The notes beneath the pieces were generated by a model, which worked only from the letters and a program-made list of their open reading frames with translations, was not told the origin of the DNA and did no database searches. Position numbers and translations under genes: made by a program. DNA of 64,000 nt, from contig JACKHH010000014.1 in NCBI GenBank assembly GCA_020639095.1, forward strand, positions 15,270 through 79,269. Direction: 5' to 3'. The first letter of the stretch is position 1, and each line of letters starts with the position of its first letter. This document shows positions 8,415 to 17,742 of the stretch, in pieces. The stretch is from Phycisphaerales bacterium (GTDB taxonomy: Bacteria; Planctomycetota; Phycisphaerae; UBA1845).

Positions 8415-10537
8415 ACAATCACAAATCAAACGGTGGCAACCACTGGCTGGTCGGCGCCAACGTCGGACTCATGATCGGTCTGGCGATTGTGCTCGTGGCT
8501 GCGTTGCAGTTCGCCGGTTACCACTGGAGCAGTCGTGTCGATCTCACCTCGACGGGTATCAACAGCCTGACCCCGGCGACGACGTCGATGCTGCGCGATC
8601 TCGACACGCCGGTGAAGCTCGTCAGTCTGTATTTCAAGACCGACATCGAGGACGAAGACCAGAACCGCTATCGCTCGGCGGTCAACGACCTCATCGGGCT
8701 GTACCGTTCGACGAATCGTGGGAAGATCAAGACGGAAGAGATCAACCCGCTCCAGGATCATGACAAGCGGAAAGAGCTGTTCACCGAGCTGACGAAGCTG
8801 CCCAAATTCAAAGACGAAGCCGCGGGCCATATCGCCGCCGTCGACAACTTCCGCGAAAACGTTCTGCCGCTGGTCAATGAGGTGATCTCCGGCGAGTTGC
8901 AACGCCTCGGTGCGTTCACTGCGCTTGAGGGCCAGGACGATCGCCTCATCGGCCAGGTCCGGCAGATGTATACGCAGGCGCAGGAAGACCTGGAGCAGGC
9001 GTCGATTGAGATTTCCGACGCGATGTCGTCTGAGGTACCGCTTTACAGCGGCGCGACCGCGAGCATTCGCCAACTCGGGTCCGACATCCAACGCATGCTC
9101 AACAACGTCATCAGCGTGGGCGAACAGATCGCCGCGAACCCGCAAGGATTTTCCCCAGCCGTCGCCGGCTACTTCCAGGAAGCGAGCGATCGCTATTCCG
9201 CGCTGCTCCAGGCGCTCCAGGCGCAACAGACTTCCATCGAAGCGCTGGGCACGCTCAGCTTTGACGATGTCGTTCGCGACCTCCGCGGCGACACGAACAA
9301 CGCCCTGCTGGTGATGACCGACAAGGGCGCGAAGGTCGTCCCCTTCCGCACGATTTGGCCGCTCATCGATCCGCGGATGCCCAATGGTGGTTTCAAGGAT
9401 CGCAAGTTCCAGGGTGAGCAGAAGGTGACGTCCGCGATCCTGCAACTGACCGAAGACAAAAAGCCAGCCGTCATCTTCGTGCGCTACGGCGGCACGCCGC
9501 TGCTCACCGGCGGGTTCATGCCGGGCCAGCCGCAACCGACGTATCGCCAGATGATGACCAACCTGGAAGACGTGAACTTCACGGTACACGAGTGGGACCT
9601 GGCGGAGTCCGACACCGCGCCGGAAATCGATCCGGAACCCTCGCGGAAGATCTTCGTGGTCATGCGGCCCATGCCCTCGACCCCGCAGATGCCGGGCCAA
9701 CCGCCGCAAACTCCGCCGTTCACCCCGCAGAAGCTCGAAGCGCTCAAGACCGCCATGGGGGAAAACCCACGCGCGATTTTCGTGGCCGGCTTCATGCCGT
9801 CGATGGGCGGGATGGCGTCGCCTTATGAATACAACGACTACCTGCGTGAAACCTGGGGCATCGACGCTCCGGGCGACACCGTGCTGCTCTTCGCCGAGGA
9901 ATACGAACCGCAGAAGTTCCGCTTCCAGCGGAATCCGCTCGACATTCAGGAAGTGCGTTTCGGCGACAACGTGCTGGCGGAAGGGCTGTCCACGATGCGC
10001 ACGACGTTCCCGCTCGTCTCACCGCTCTCATTGATCGAAAAGGCGCCGGAAGGCGTCACCACGGACAAGCTGCTGTGGGCGCCGCAGCGTCCCGGCTTGT
10101 GGGCGGTGAAAGACGTGTCGTACTACGTGAAACAACAGACCAATGAATACATCGTCCGCAATCCGGAAGATCGCACCGGCGACTTCATGATCGGAGCCAC
10201 CGCGAGCAAGGGCGACGACAAAGGCAAAATCGTGGTGATCGCATCGAGCGAGTTCGCCAGCGATCGCGTCGCGCTTGCCTCCGAGATGGCGCTCACGTCG
10301 CAGGGTGTGACGATACGTCCGCGAAATCCGGGCAACGCAGCCCTCTTCATCAACTCGTTGCATTGGCTCAATGACAACATCAAGTGGATGAATCTCGGAT
10401 CGCCGATCGACACGACCACGCTCGCGGTGGACGAGGGTTCCGCGTCGATGAAGTTCGTCTGGGTGCTGTGCGTGTTGATTCTGCCCGGACTCGCGGCGTG
10501 CGGTGGGGTTTTTGTCTGGATGGTGCGGCGGAGGTAA
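8405..10537 (+). CDS. GldG-like ABC auxiliary protein
   Basis: A 710-residue membrane-anchored protein of the Gldg/ABC-type uncharacterised transport family. One N-terminal helix (about residues 18-38) is followed by DLTSTGINSLTPAT, the conserved entry to the extracytoplasmic domain. A long soluble part with a helical insert (about residues 100-290) follows, and one C-terminal helix (about 685-705) closes the protein. In Bacteroidetes the GldFG pair works with GldA in gliding. In other phyla the same trio occurs without gliding, and its role is unsettled. Translationally coupled to the permease upstream and six bases from the DUF4340-like gene downstream. Confidence 0.85.
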   Translation: MAVDNHKSNGGNHWLVGANVGLMIGLAIVLVAALQFAGYHWSSRVDLTSTGINSLTPATTSMLRDLDTPVKLVSLYFKTDIEDEDQNRYRSAVNDLIGLYRSTNRGKIKTEEINPLQDHDKRKELFTELTKLPKFKDEAAGHIAAVDNFRENVLPLVNEVISGELQRLGAFTALEGQDDRLIGQVRQMYTQAQEDLEQASIEISDAMSSEVPLYSGATASIRQLGSDIQRMLNNVISVGEQIAANPQGFSPAVAGYFQEASDRYSALLQALQAQQTSIEALGTLSFDDVVRDLRGDTNNALLVMTDKGAKVVPFRTIWPLIDPRMPNGGFKDRKFQGEQKVTSAILQLTEDKKPAVIFVRYGGTPLLTGGFMPGQPQPTYRQMMTNLEDVNFTVHEWDLAESDTAPEIDPEPSRKIFVVMRPMPSTPQMPGQPPQTPPFTPQKLEALKTAMGENPRAIFVAGFMPSMGGMASPYEYNDYLRETWGIDAPGDTVLLFAEEYEPQKFRFQRNPLDIQEVRFGDNVLAEGLSTMRTTFPLVSPLSLIEKAPEGVTTDKLLWAPQRPGLWAVKDVSYYVKQQTNEYIVRNPEDRTGDFMIGATASKGDDKGKIVVIASSEFASDRVALASEMALTSQGVTIRPRNPGNAALFINSLHWLNDNIKWMNLGSPIDTTTLAVDEGSASMKFVWVLCVLILPGLAACGGVFVWMVRRR

Positions 10538-10543
10538 CCGGCG

Positions 10544-12886
10544 ATGAACTACAAGACAACGCTGCTGCTGTTCGTGCTCGTCGTGATCGTGGTCGGCGCG
10601 ATCTTCGTCTTCCAGAACAACGCGCCCCCCACCACGCCCACGCTGCCGCCCGAACCGACACCGCCCACGCAATCGGCGGAGAAGCCGTTGGTCGAGGACT
10701 TTGGCGACGCGGTGAGCATTACGGTGCAGCACGGCAATGACGCGCCTTGGCGCTTCGAACGCGATCGCAACTCCGGCAGCCCGTCCGCGGGTTGGAACAT
10801 GGTGGAGCCGTACGCGTGCGGTGTTGCCGATTGGCAGGTCGCACAGATCGCCTCACGCATCAAGGGCCTCAAATACACCGTCAAATACGACAAGCCGGGC
10901 GACGGCATGACCGCGGAGCAGGCCGGTCTCGATGCGCCGCGCGCCGCCGTGACGGTGGTCGACGACAAGGACAAGAAAATCGAGGTGCAGGTCGGCAGGA
11001 ACGAGGGCGAGACGGATTCGTACGTTCGCCTTGCCGGCAGCGACGCGATCTACCGGGTGAAACCGTCGCTCAAGACGCTGCTCAAAGACAAGGCCATCGA
11101 CTACCGCGAGCAGCAGCTCTTCACCATTCCACCCAACAGCGTCGTGCAGATCGCAATCACCGAACGCGCCGATGATGGCACGATGAGCGAATACGAACTG
11201 GTCAAGAACGGTGCGGATTGGCGTTTCACCAAGCCCGCTCCCGCGAAGGCTGTTGCGGAGAAGATTCGCACGCTGGAAAGCGGTATCCGTTCGCTGCGTG
11301 CCCTGGCGTGGGTGGATGGCGCTGCGCAGGACATGCAGGTGTACGGACTTGATCCCGCACCGCTGACCGTGACGGTCACCACCGAGGAGGTCGCGGAAAC
11401 GCCGGCGGACACGACAACGGACGGCGAAGCGCCCCCGCCACCGCCGCCGGTCATGAACACGTACACCGTACATTTCTCGACCGCGACGCCGCTGGGCGAG
11501 GACAACAAGGTTTATCTGCGAGCCGGTGACGAGAACGCGGTCGCCACCGTGATGAAGACGACGGTCGACAAGTTCCGCCCCGATCTCAAAGAGTGGCGCG
11601 ACAACCGCCTGCTCGAACGCGACCCCGCCCAAGCCGAACGCATCACGCTGACCACGGACGGCAAGACGACGACCTATCAGCGAACCGGTGCGGACTGGGC
11701 GTTCGCCGATTCGAACGCACCCGCCGATGGCACGGAATTCCGCAAATTGCTCGGCGCGCTGAAGGACACGCAGGCGCTCAACTTTGAGTCGGGCATATCA
11801 GCCGATCCGGAGCGGTTCGGGTTCGACGCCCCACGCGGCGTCGTGGAAATTGCCTATGGCGACGGCACCACGCGCAAGCTGGTCTTCGGTGCGTACGCCG
11901 ATCCCAAGACCCAGCGCCTCGTCTTCGCGCACGTCGATGACGGCGACACCGCGATGAAGCTGCACAATCGCGACGTCTCGCTCATCCTCCGCAGCCCCGA
12001 GGCGTTCCGCGATCGCACCGTGGCTGCCATGGCGGAAAAGAAGCTGCGCAGCGTGACCGTCACCAGCCCCGTCGAAGACAAGCCGATGACCGTCAAGCTC
12101 GACAAGGACGGCGACGCGTGGAGCATGGTCGAACCGGTCGCAAGTGCCGTGAACGATTCCGCGGTCCGCGCTCTCGTCGCCCTGCTGGGTAATTTCCACG
12201 CGACGAACCTGATCGATCGCGGCGACAACAGTCTCGGCGATTACGGCTTGGATGATCCGCAGGTGCGTTTGGTTTACACCTATCAGCCCGATCCGATCCT
12301 GCACGTGAGCAGCAACGGCGTGACACCGGTTGAATCCGAACCACAATCGCTCGAAATCGACCTCGCGCGCAAGGACGGCAAGCTGTACGCGTTGCGTGCG
12401 GAAAACGACGGCGTGGTGTACGAAGTGCCCGCGACGGTGTGGCAAACGCTGACTGCGGAATTCCGCAAGACCGATCTGTTCAGCTTCGATGCCGAGCAGG
12501 TGTCGAAGGTCAGCTTCCGCGACGGTGACGACACGCAAGGTTTCGAGCAGGACAACGGCAAGTGGCTGTACGTCCCCGAAGCCGATATTCCAGTCGACGC
12601 GACGGCGGTGAAGAACTACGTGCTGCGCGTCCACGATCTGAAGGTGCAGCGCGTCATCGAGTACAACGCGAGCGACCTAGCCGCGTATGAACTGGATGCA
12701 CCGCAATACGAATTGACGGTCGACGTGGACGGCCAAACGCTGCCCGCCCTGTTGATTTCGAGCAAGACGGACCCGAGCGGCGCCCACTACGCCAAGTCCG
12801 CGGGGGCTCCGCACGTCTTTTTGCTGCCGAAGGACGTACTGGACCGGGTGAGAATCTCGCTGAACGAGTTTGAGCAGAAAGGCTAG
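10544..12886 (+). CDS. DUF4340-domain membrane-anchored protein
   Basis: A 780-residue protein with one N-terminal transmembrane helix (residues 5-23), a Pro/Thr-rich linker, and then several repeats of the DUF4340 type. Recurring elements are W-x-M/F-V-E/K-P, a helix with a YGLD or FGFD dipeptide turn, and KLxxG ... YVRL-like strands. DUF4340 proteins regularly accompany GldG-like genes. The domain is probably periplasmic and may interact with the GldG ectodomain. A Pro-rich loop near residues 285-302 is an insertion. It is the last gene of the ABC set. A short GGCTAG/CTAGCC hairpin at 12881-12898 straddles the stop. Confidence 0.82.
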   Translation: MNYKTTLLLFVLVVIVVGAIFVFQNNAPPTTPTLPPEPTPPTQSAEKPLVEDFGDAVSITVQHGNDAPWRFERDRNSGSPSAGWNMVEPYACGVADWQVAQIASRIKGLKYTVKYDKPGDGMTAEQAGLDAPRAAVTVVDDKDKKIEVQVGRNEGETDSYVRLAGSDAIYRVKPSLKTLLKDKAIDYREQQLFTIPPNSVVQIAITERADDGTMSEYELVKNGADWRFTKPAPAKAVAEKIRTLESGIRSLRALAWVDGAAQDMQVYGLDPAPLTVTVTTEEVAETPADTTTDGEAPPPPPPVMNTYTVHFSTATPLGEDNKVYLRAGDENAVATVMKTTVDKFRPDLKEWRDNRLLERDPAQAERITLTTDGKTTTYQRTGADWAFADSNAPADGTEFRKLLGALKDTQALNFESGISADPERFGFDAPRGVVEIAYGDGTTRKLVFGAYADPKTQRLVFAHVDDGDTAMKLHNRDVSLILRSPEAFRDRTVAAMAEKKLRSVTVTSPVEDKPMTVKLDKDGDAWSMVEPVASAVNDSAVRALVALLGNFHATNLIDRGDNSLGDYGLDDPQVRLVYTYQPDPILHVSSNGVTPVESEPQSLEIDLARKDGKLYALRAENDGVVYEVPATVWQTLTAEFRKTDLFSFDAEQVSKVSFRDGDDTQGFEQDNGKWLYVPEADIPVDATAVKNYVLRVHDLKVQRVIEYNASDLAAYELDAPQYELTVDVDGQTLPALLISSKTDPSGAHYAKSAGAPHVFLLPKDVLDRVRISLNEFEQKG

Positions 12887-13075
12887 GAGACTCTAGCCAA
12901 ACCCCGCGTATTACCCATTCTCCGGATATGCCGGCAAGTGCGTTCTAAGGAAAGCATTTGTCGGCATTTGTGTAGCTTGTTCATTCGCAAGTGGGTTGTA
13001 CGCTATCAAGCGTGAGTTACAATCACGCATTCGGAGTTTTTGCAGTATTGGCGCGGCGACGGGCATTTTATCGGA

Positions 13076-14818
13076 ATGAGCAACCCAAGATACCTGGTGA
13101 CGGCCGCCTTGCCGTACTCGAACAACCGGCTTCACGTGGGGCACATCGCCGGCGCGTATTTGCCGGCGGATATTTATGTGCGATACCTGCGGGCGCGCGG
13201 ACATGACGTTCGGTTCATCTGCGGAAGCGACGACAACGGCGTGGCTGCGCTGAAGAGCGCACGCGAAGAAGGCGTGAGTGTTGAAGCGCTCACAGCCAAG
13301 TACAATAGGTCGCAGCGAGAATCGTTTGCGGGGCTGGGTATCAACTTCGACATCTTTGGTGGCACACACCAGCCGGGATTTGTCGAAACGCATGAACGCC
13401 TGAGCCAGGAATTCTTTTTGAGGATTCACGAGAAGGGCCTGTTTACGAAGCGGACGACACGACAGCTCTACGATCTGGAGGCACAGCAATTCCTGCCGGA
13501 TCGTTTCGTCACGGGCACCTGCCCGTTTTGCAAGTCGCCGGGCGCGTATGGCGATCAGTGCGAAAATTGTAACCGGGTGATGGAGCAGACGGAGTTGATC
13601 AACCCGATCAGCACCATGACTGGGACGACACCGGAACCGCGTGAGACCACGCACTGGTTTCTGCGGCTCGATCAGTTGCAGGATCGGCTGGCGACGTGGC
13701 TGCGGGAGAAGAAGGATCCGCAGAAGGCGGACGCCCAATGGCGTGCGATCGTGATCAATCAGTCGGTAGGACGCATAGAGAGCGAAGGGCTGCCCGAGCG
13801 GGCGATGACCCGCGACATGAGTTGGGGCGTCCCGGTTCCGCTGAATGACCCGGATGCCGCGGGAAAAGTGCTGTACGTGTGGTTCGACGCACCGATCGGA
13901 TATGTCTCGTTTACCTCGGTGCTCTGCGACCAACTTGGCGAGGGTGCGGACGGGTATCGCGATTGGTGGATGAACCCGGATTGCCGCGTGGTGAACTTCA
14001 TCGGCGAGGACAACATCGTGTTCCACGCGATCACGTTCCCCGCGATGATGCTCGCGACGCACGAGAGCGATTCGATTCAGGGAGAAGCCGGTGAGTACCA
14101 GCTTCCCCACAACGTCGTGGCCAATGCGTTTTTGAACTTCAAGTTCCCCGGCCAGGACGAGGAGAAGATGAGCAAGAGCCGGGGCACTGCGCTGTGGATT
14201 GAGGACTACCTCGAAGCATATGATCCTGATCCGCTGCGCTACTACCTGACGGCGATTGCTCCCGAGCAGCAGCGGGCCGCGTTCGAGATGGCGGACTTCG
14301 TCAGTCGCAACAATGGCGAATTGCTCGCGGCGCTGGGAAATCTGGTCAACCGTACGTTGACCTTTGCGCACAAGTACTTCGACGGGAAGGTTCCCGATCC
14401 CGGCGAGCGCGACACGTTCGATCGCGAACATCTCGAACGCTGTCGCAAGCAGGTTGCTCGCGTCACGGAAGAACTCGAAGCGTGCCGATTCAAGTCGGCG
14501 CTCGAGGAGATGATGGTTCTCGCGCGACACGGCAACGGCTACTTCGACGCAACCAAGCCGTTCCAGACGCGCAAGACCGACATGGCTGCGTGCGGGCGGG
14601 CCGTCAATGTGTGCCTCCAAACGGTGCGCACGCTGACGACGGTGATGGCGCCGTTCCTGCCGTTCAGCGCCGAGCGGTGCCTGCGAATGCTGGGATTGGA
14701 TGAAAGCGCCTTGGGCTGGGACACCGCCTCGGATGAGCTTCCGGCGGGCCATGCGCTCGGTGAAACTGAATATTTGGTGAAAAAGCTTGATCCCGACGAG
14801 GTGTTGGGAGTCGCATAG
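13076..14818 (+). CDS. metG: Methionyl-tRNA synthetase
   Basis: Class I synthetase charging tRNA-Met. In the 580-residue product the HIGH-type motif is HVGH near residue 20 and the KMSKS motif is EKMSKSRG. A zinc knuckle with CPFC and CENC sits in the connective region, placing it in the zinc-containing MetG1 group. The C-terminus ends after the helical anticodon domain, with no EMAP-like dimerisation domain, as in several phyla. The ATG at 13076 is used because family sequence (RYLVTAALPYSNN) begins there; an upstream ATG at 13040 adds twelve unrelated residues. Monocistronic. Confidence 0.96.
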   Translation: MSNPRYLVTAALPYSNNRLHVGHIAGAYLPADIYVRYLRARGHDVRFICGSDDNGVAALKSAREEGVSVEALTAKYNRSQRESFAGLGINFDIFGGTHQPGFVETHERLSQEFFLRIHEKGLFTKRTTRQLYDLEAQQFLPDRFVTGTCPFCKSPGAYGDQCENCNRVMEQTELINPISTMTGTTPEPRETTHWFLRLDQLQDRLATWLREKKDPQKADAQWRAIVINQSVGRIESEGLPERAMTRDMSWGVPVPLNDPDAAGKVLYVWFDAPIGYVSFTSVLCDQLGEGADGYRDWWMNPDCRVVNFIGEDNIVFHAITFPAMMLATHESDSIQGEAGEYQLPHNVVANAFLNFKFPGQDEEKMSKSRGTALWIEDYLEAYDPDPLRYYLTAIAPEQQRAAFEMADFVSRNNGELLAALGNLVNRTLTFAHKYFDGKVPDPGERDTFDREHLERCRKQVARVTEELEACRFKSALEEMMVLARHGNGYFDATKPFQTRKTDMAACGRAVNVCLQTVRTLTTVMAPFLPFSAERCLRMLGLDESALGWDTASDELPAGHALGETEYLVKKLDPDEVLGVA

Positions 14819-15051
14819 CCGTGGCGGGCTGATCGGCCCTGACGGGGCTGATAATTGGGATTGTGTGGTATGGTAGGACTTGAAGTGGGCGTTTTTTGAG
14901 GCGGGGAGAGGAGCAAGCGTATTTGCGAATTGGTGGTGGTTTTGTCGATAAGAGGCCTGATTGAACTGGATATGCCGGGTGGGACGACTTTTAGCCAAAA
15001 GCCCCCCCACCCAGTGGCCGATTTACGCGCATCCTTGAAAGGGGGACCGAT

Positions 15052-17325
15052 ATGAATGTAGGAAAACGGGCTGTTACTATTCTTGCCGCGGTTTGCGGGC
15101 TCGCCGTCTTGTCGACGGGTTGCCGCAATGAAATGCCGCACTCCTTCTTTACGTGGCCGTCGACCGGTACGGTCGAGCAGACCCACGCGAAGCCGCCGCA
15201 GAGCGGTTATCTCAAAGACTGGGATCCGTACGCCCGGGAGTTGCTCGTTGAGCCGCACGAAGCGACCAACCCCGTCAGCACCCAGCACGTGATCGTCGCC
15301 ACCGTGAACGACGAATACGGCGAGCCGCTTCCCAACCGTCGCGTCGAGTGGATTCTCTCGCGCGGTGGCGTCGGTGACATCGTCGAAGTCGACGAGAGTG
15401 GCTGGCGTGCGAGCCGTGGCTACAAGGTGAGCAACCAGTACGCGATCAGCCACACGGCCAATCGCGACCGCGTGCTCACGATGGGCACTGACGACCCGTC
15501 GGATGATATCACCATCCACCGTGGTCAGACCTGGTGCGTTATTACCTCGCCGGTCGAGGGCGACACGCACGTCACGGTCTACTGCCCCGCAATCTACGAT
15601 TGGAACAAGCACAAGGTCTTCGTGACCAAGCACTGGTACGACGTGCAGTGGATGTTCCCCGAGCCGGCAACCAACCCGGTCGGCACCACGCATGAGTTCA
15701 CCACGCTGGTAACGCAGGCTTCCGACGGCGCCCCGCTGCCGGGTTACGAAGTCACGTACAAGATCGTTGATGGACCGGCTGGCAGCTTCGACGGCAAGCA
15801 GACCGTTACGGTCGAGACCGACGCAAGCGGCGCCGCAACCGTAACGCTCAAGCAGGATAGTCCGGTTGCAGGCACCAACAACATCGAGGTGGACATTGTT
15901 CGCCCGGCCAATGAGCAGTGCTGCCTGCCTGGCGCTCACATCGCCACGGGCATGACGTCGAAGACTTGGGTCGCTCCGAAGATCGCGATCACCAAGGACG
16001 CACCGGCTCAGAAGGCGCTCGGCGATCAGTTCCAGTACGACATCAACGTGTCGAACCCGTCAACTGTTACGGCGACGGACGTGAAGGTGACCGACGTGCT
16101 GCCGAACGGTATCGCGTACGTCTCCAGCACGCCGGCAGCGAGCGTTTCGGGTCAGACGCTGACGTGGTCGCTCGGCGAGGTGGCTGGTGGCGGTAACGCC
16201 AGCATCCGCGTCCTGGTCAAGGGCACGCAGACGGGTGACTTCAACAACTGTGCCGAGGTGAACGCGAACATGGGCCTCACCGCACGCGACTGTGCGACGA
16301 CCCGTATCGTGAACGCCAAGCTGGTGCTCGAGAAGACCTGCCAGCCGGAAGCCATGCTGTGCGACGAGATTCCGTTCAAGGTCGTCGTCCGCAACACGGG
16401 TGATGGCCCCGCGACGAACGTCCAGATCACCGATGAACTGCCCGCCGGTCTGACGACCACGGACGGCAAGTCGACGATGCTGTTCAACGCCGGCACGCTC
16501 GAAGCGGGTCAGGCGAAGCAGGCGACGTTCACCGTGAAGGCCGACAAGCCTGGCACGTACACCAACCGCGCCAAGGTCACCGCCGACGGTGGTCTGACGG
16601 CTGAGGATTCGTGCGAGACGATCGTCCGCCAGCCGGTTCTCCAGGTCACCAAGGAAGGCCCGGACATGCGGTTCGTCGGTCGTCCGGTCGCTTACAAGGT
16701 GACGGTGAAGAACACCGGTGATTCACCGGCGAACAACACCGTGCTGACCGATCGCCTGCCGTCGGGTGTTGAGTTGCTCAGCGCCAGCGGCGACCCGCAG
16801 CAGGGTCAGGGCACCTTGACCTGGCGTCTGGGTACGCTGGCTCCGGGTGAAGCGAAGTCGTTCGACGTCAGCGTGAAGTCGAACACCGCGGGCACGTTGA
16901 AGAACTGCGCGAATGCGACGGCTGACTGTGCCGAAGCAAGCGAGTGCATCGACACCGAGGTCAAGGGTATCCCGGCTATCCTCCTTGAGGTGGTCGATAT
17001 TGAGGACCCGATCGAGGTCGGCAGCAACGTGCAGTACGTGATCACCGTGACGAACCAGGGTTCGGCGGTCGGCACGAACATCAAGATCGTGGCGACGCTG
17101 CCTGCTGAGCAGGACTACGTGGCGTCCGATGGCCCGACGCAGGCAACTGTCGACGGCAAGGACGTGACGTTCGCCCCGCTGCCCAGCCTGGCTCCGAAGG
17201 CGCGTGCAACGTTCCGCGTAACCACCAAGGGTAACGCGGCCGCTGACACCCGCTTCAAGGTGGTCATGACCAGCGACCAGATCAGCAGCCCGGTTCAGGA
17301 AACCGAGGCGACGAACGTCTACTAG
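15052..17325 (+). CDS. Conserved-repeat (DUF11) envelope lipoprotein
   Basis: A 757-residue exported protein with a 23-residue signal ending LSTG-C24, a lipobox-like site. Residues 60-300 hold two Ig-like regions (one around TFEFTTLVTQASDGAPLP-type sequence). At least four tandem DUF11/TIGR01451 repeats follow, marked by KVTVKNTGD, ATNV and LTDRLPSG-type strands near 310-420, 425-530, 535-635 and 640-750. Such repeats form beta-sandwich stalks on the cell surface. An AAAGGGGG ribosome site precedes the ATG by six bases. A strong terminator follows the stop. Confidence 0.85.
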   Translation: MNVGKRAVTILAAVCGLAVLSTGCRNEMPHSFFTWPSTGTVEQTHAKPPQSGYLKDWDPYARELLVEPHEATNPVSTQHVIVATVNDEYGEPLPNRRVEWILSRGGVGDIVEVDESGWRASRGYKVSNQYAISHTANRDRVLTMGTDDPSDDITIHRGQTWCVITSPVEGDTHVTVYCPAIYDWNKHKVFVTKHWYDVQWMFPEPATNPVGTTHEFTTLVTQASDGAPLPGYEVTYKIVDGPAGSFDGKQTVTVETDASGAATVTLKQDSPVAGTNNIEVDIVRPANEQCCLPGAHIATGMTSKTWVAPKIAITKDAPAQKALGDQFQYDINVSNPSTVTATDVKVTDVLPNGIAYVSSTPAASVSGQTLTWSLGEVAGGGNASIRVLVKGTQTGDFNNCAEVNANMGLTARDCATTRIVNAKLVLEKTCQPEAMLCDEIPFKVVVRNTGDGPATNVQITDELPAGLTTTDGKSTMLFNAGTLEAGQAKQATFTVKADKPGTYTNRAKVTADGGLTAEDSCETIVRQPVLQVTKEGPDMRFVGRPVAYKVTVKNTGDSPANNTVLTDRLPSGVELLSASGDPQQGQGTLTWRLGTLAPGEAKSFDVSVKSNTAGTLKNCANATADCAEASECIDTEVKGIPAILLEVVDIEDPIEVGSNVQYVITVTNQGSAVGTNIKIVATLPAEQDYVASDGPTQATVDGKDVTFAPLPSLAPKARATFRVTTKGNAAADTRFKVVMTSDQISSPVQETEATNVY

Positions 17326-17355
17326 TTCGTCCGCTGATTTAAGCTAGTCCCAACC

Positions 17356-17391
17356 GGGGGCGTCGATCGCAAGATCGACGCCCCCTTTTTT
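17356..17391 (+). terminator. Intrinsic terminator after the DUF11 lipoprotein gene
   Basis: A perfect 13-bp stem (GGGGGCGTCGATC and its complement), GCAA tetraloop and six T residues, 31 bases past the stop codon. Nothing else supportable is seen in the 17326-17742 gap; open frames there have no coding character. Confidence 0.92.
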
Positions 17392-17742
17392 GTTGCGCAG
17401 GATTCGTGAGGCGGGTGCGCACTGCCGGGTCGCAATTGGGATTTCGCAAAGTCGCTTACCGGAGCGGCGGAAATCCGCAGCATTGCGTCCAAGATCATTA
17501 CGTTGGACAAGAAATGGAAACACCAAGCAAGTTCAATAGCCGGGCGAATGCCGTATGATATTTCGCAATCACCCGGTTTCCGCCCCCATGGAGCCGCTGC
17601 GCCATTCCACAACGTCCATGCCGGAATCCCCGATTGCGCTTGCCTCGACTTATCGAAAATCGGTAGGATTGAACTGGGCCGGAACCGGCTCACCAACGAC
17701 CGGGCAAGCAATCAATTCTCAACTCCAACCGGTGAGGTGATC

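Noticed and set aside
12911..15010. 699-codon minus-strand open frame opposite metG
   Set aside because: metG on the plus strand has all family motifs; the opposite frame has no coding character.
14539..15939. 466-codon minus-strand frame spanning metG end and DUF11 gene
   Set aside because: Covers parts of two real genes and their gap on the other strand; no recognisable domain.
17322..17711. 129-codon minus-strand frame after the DUF11 gene
   Set aside because: Runs through the strong terminator stem and has no ribosome site or domain.
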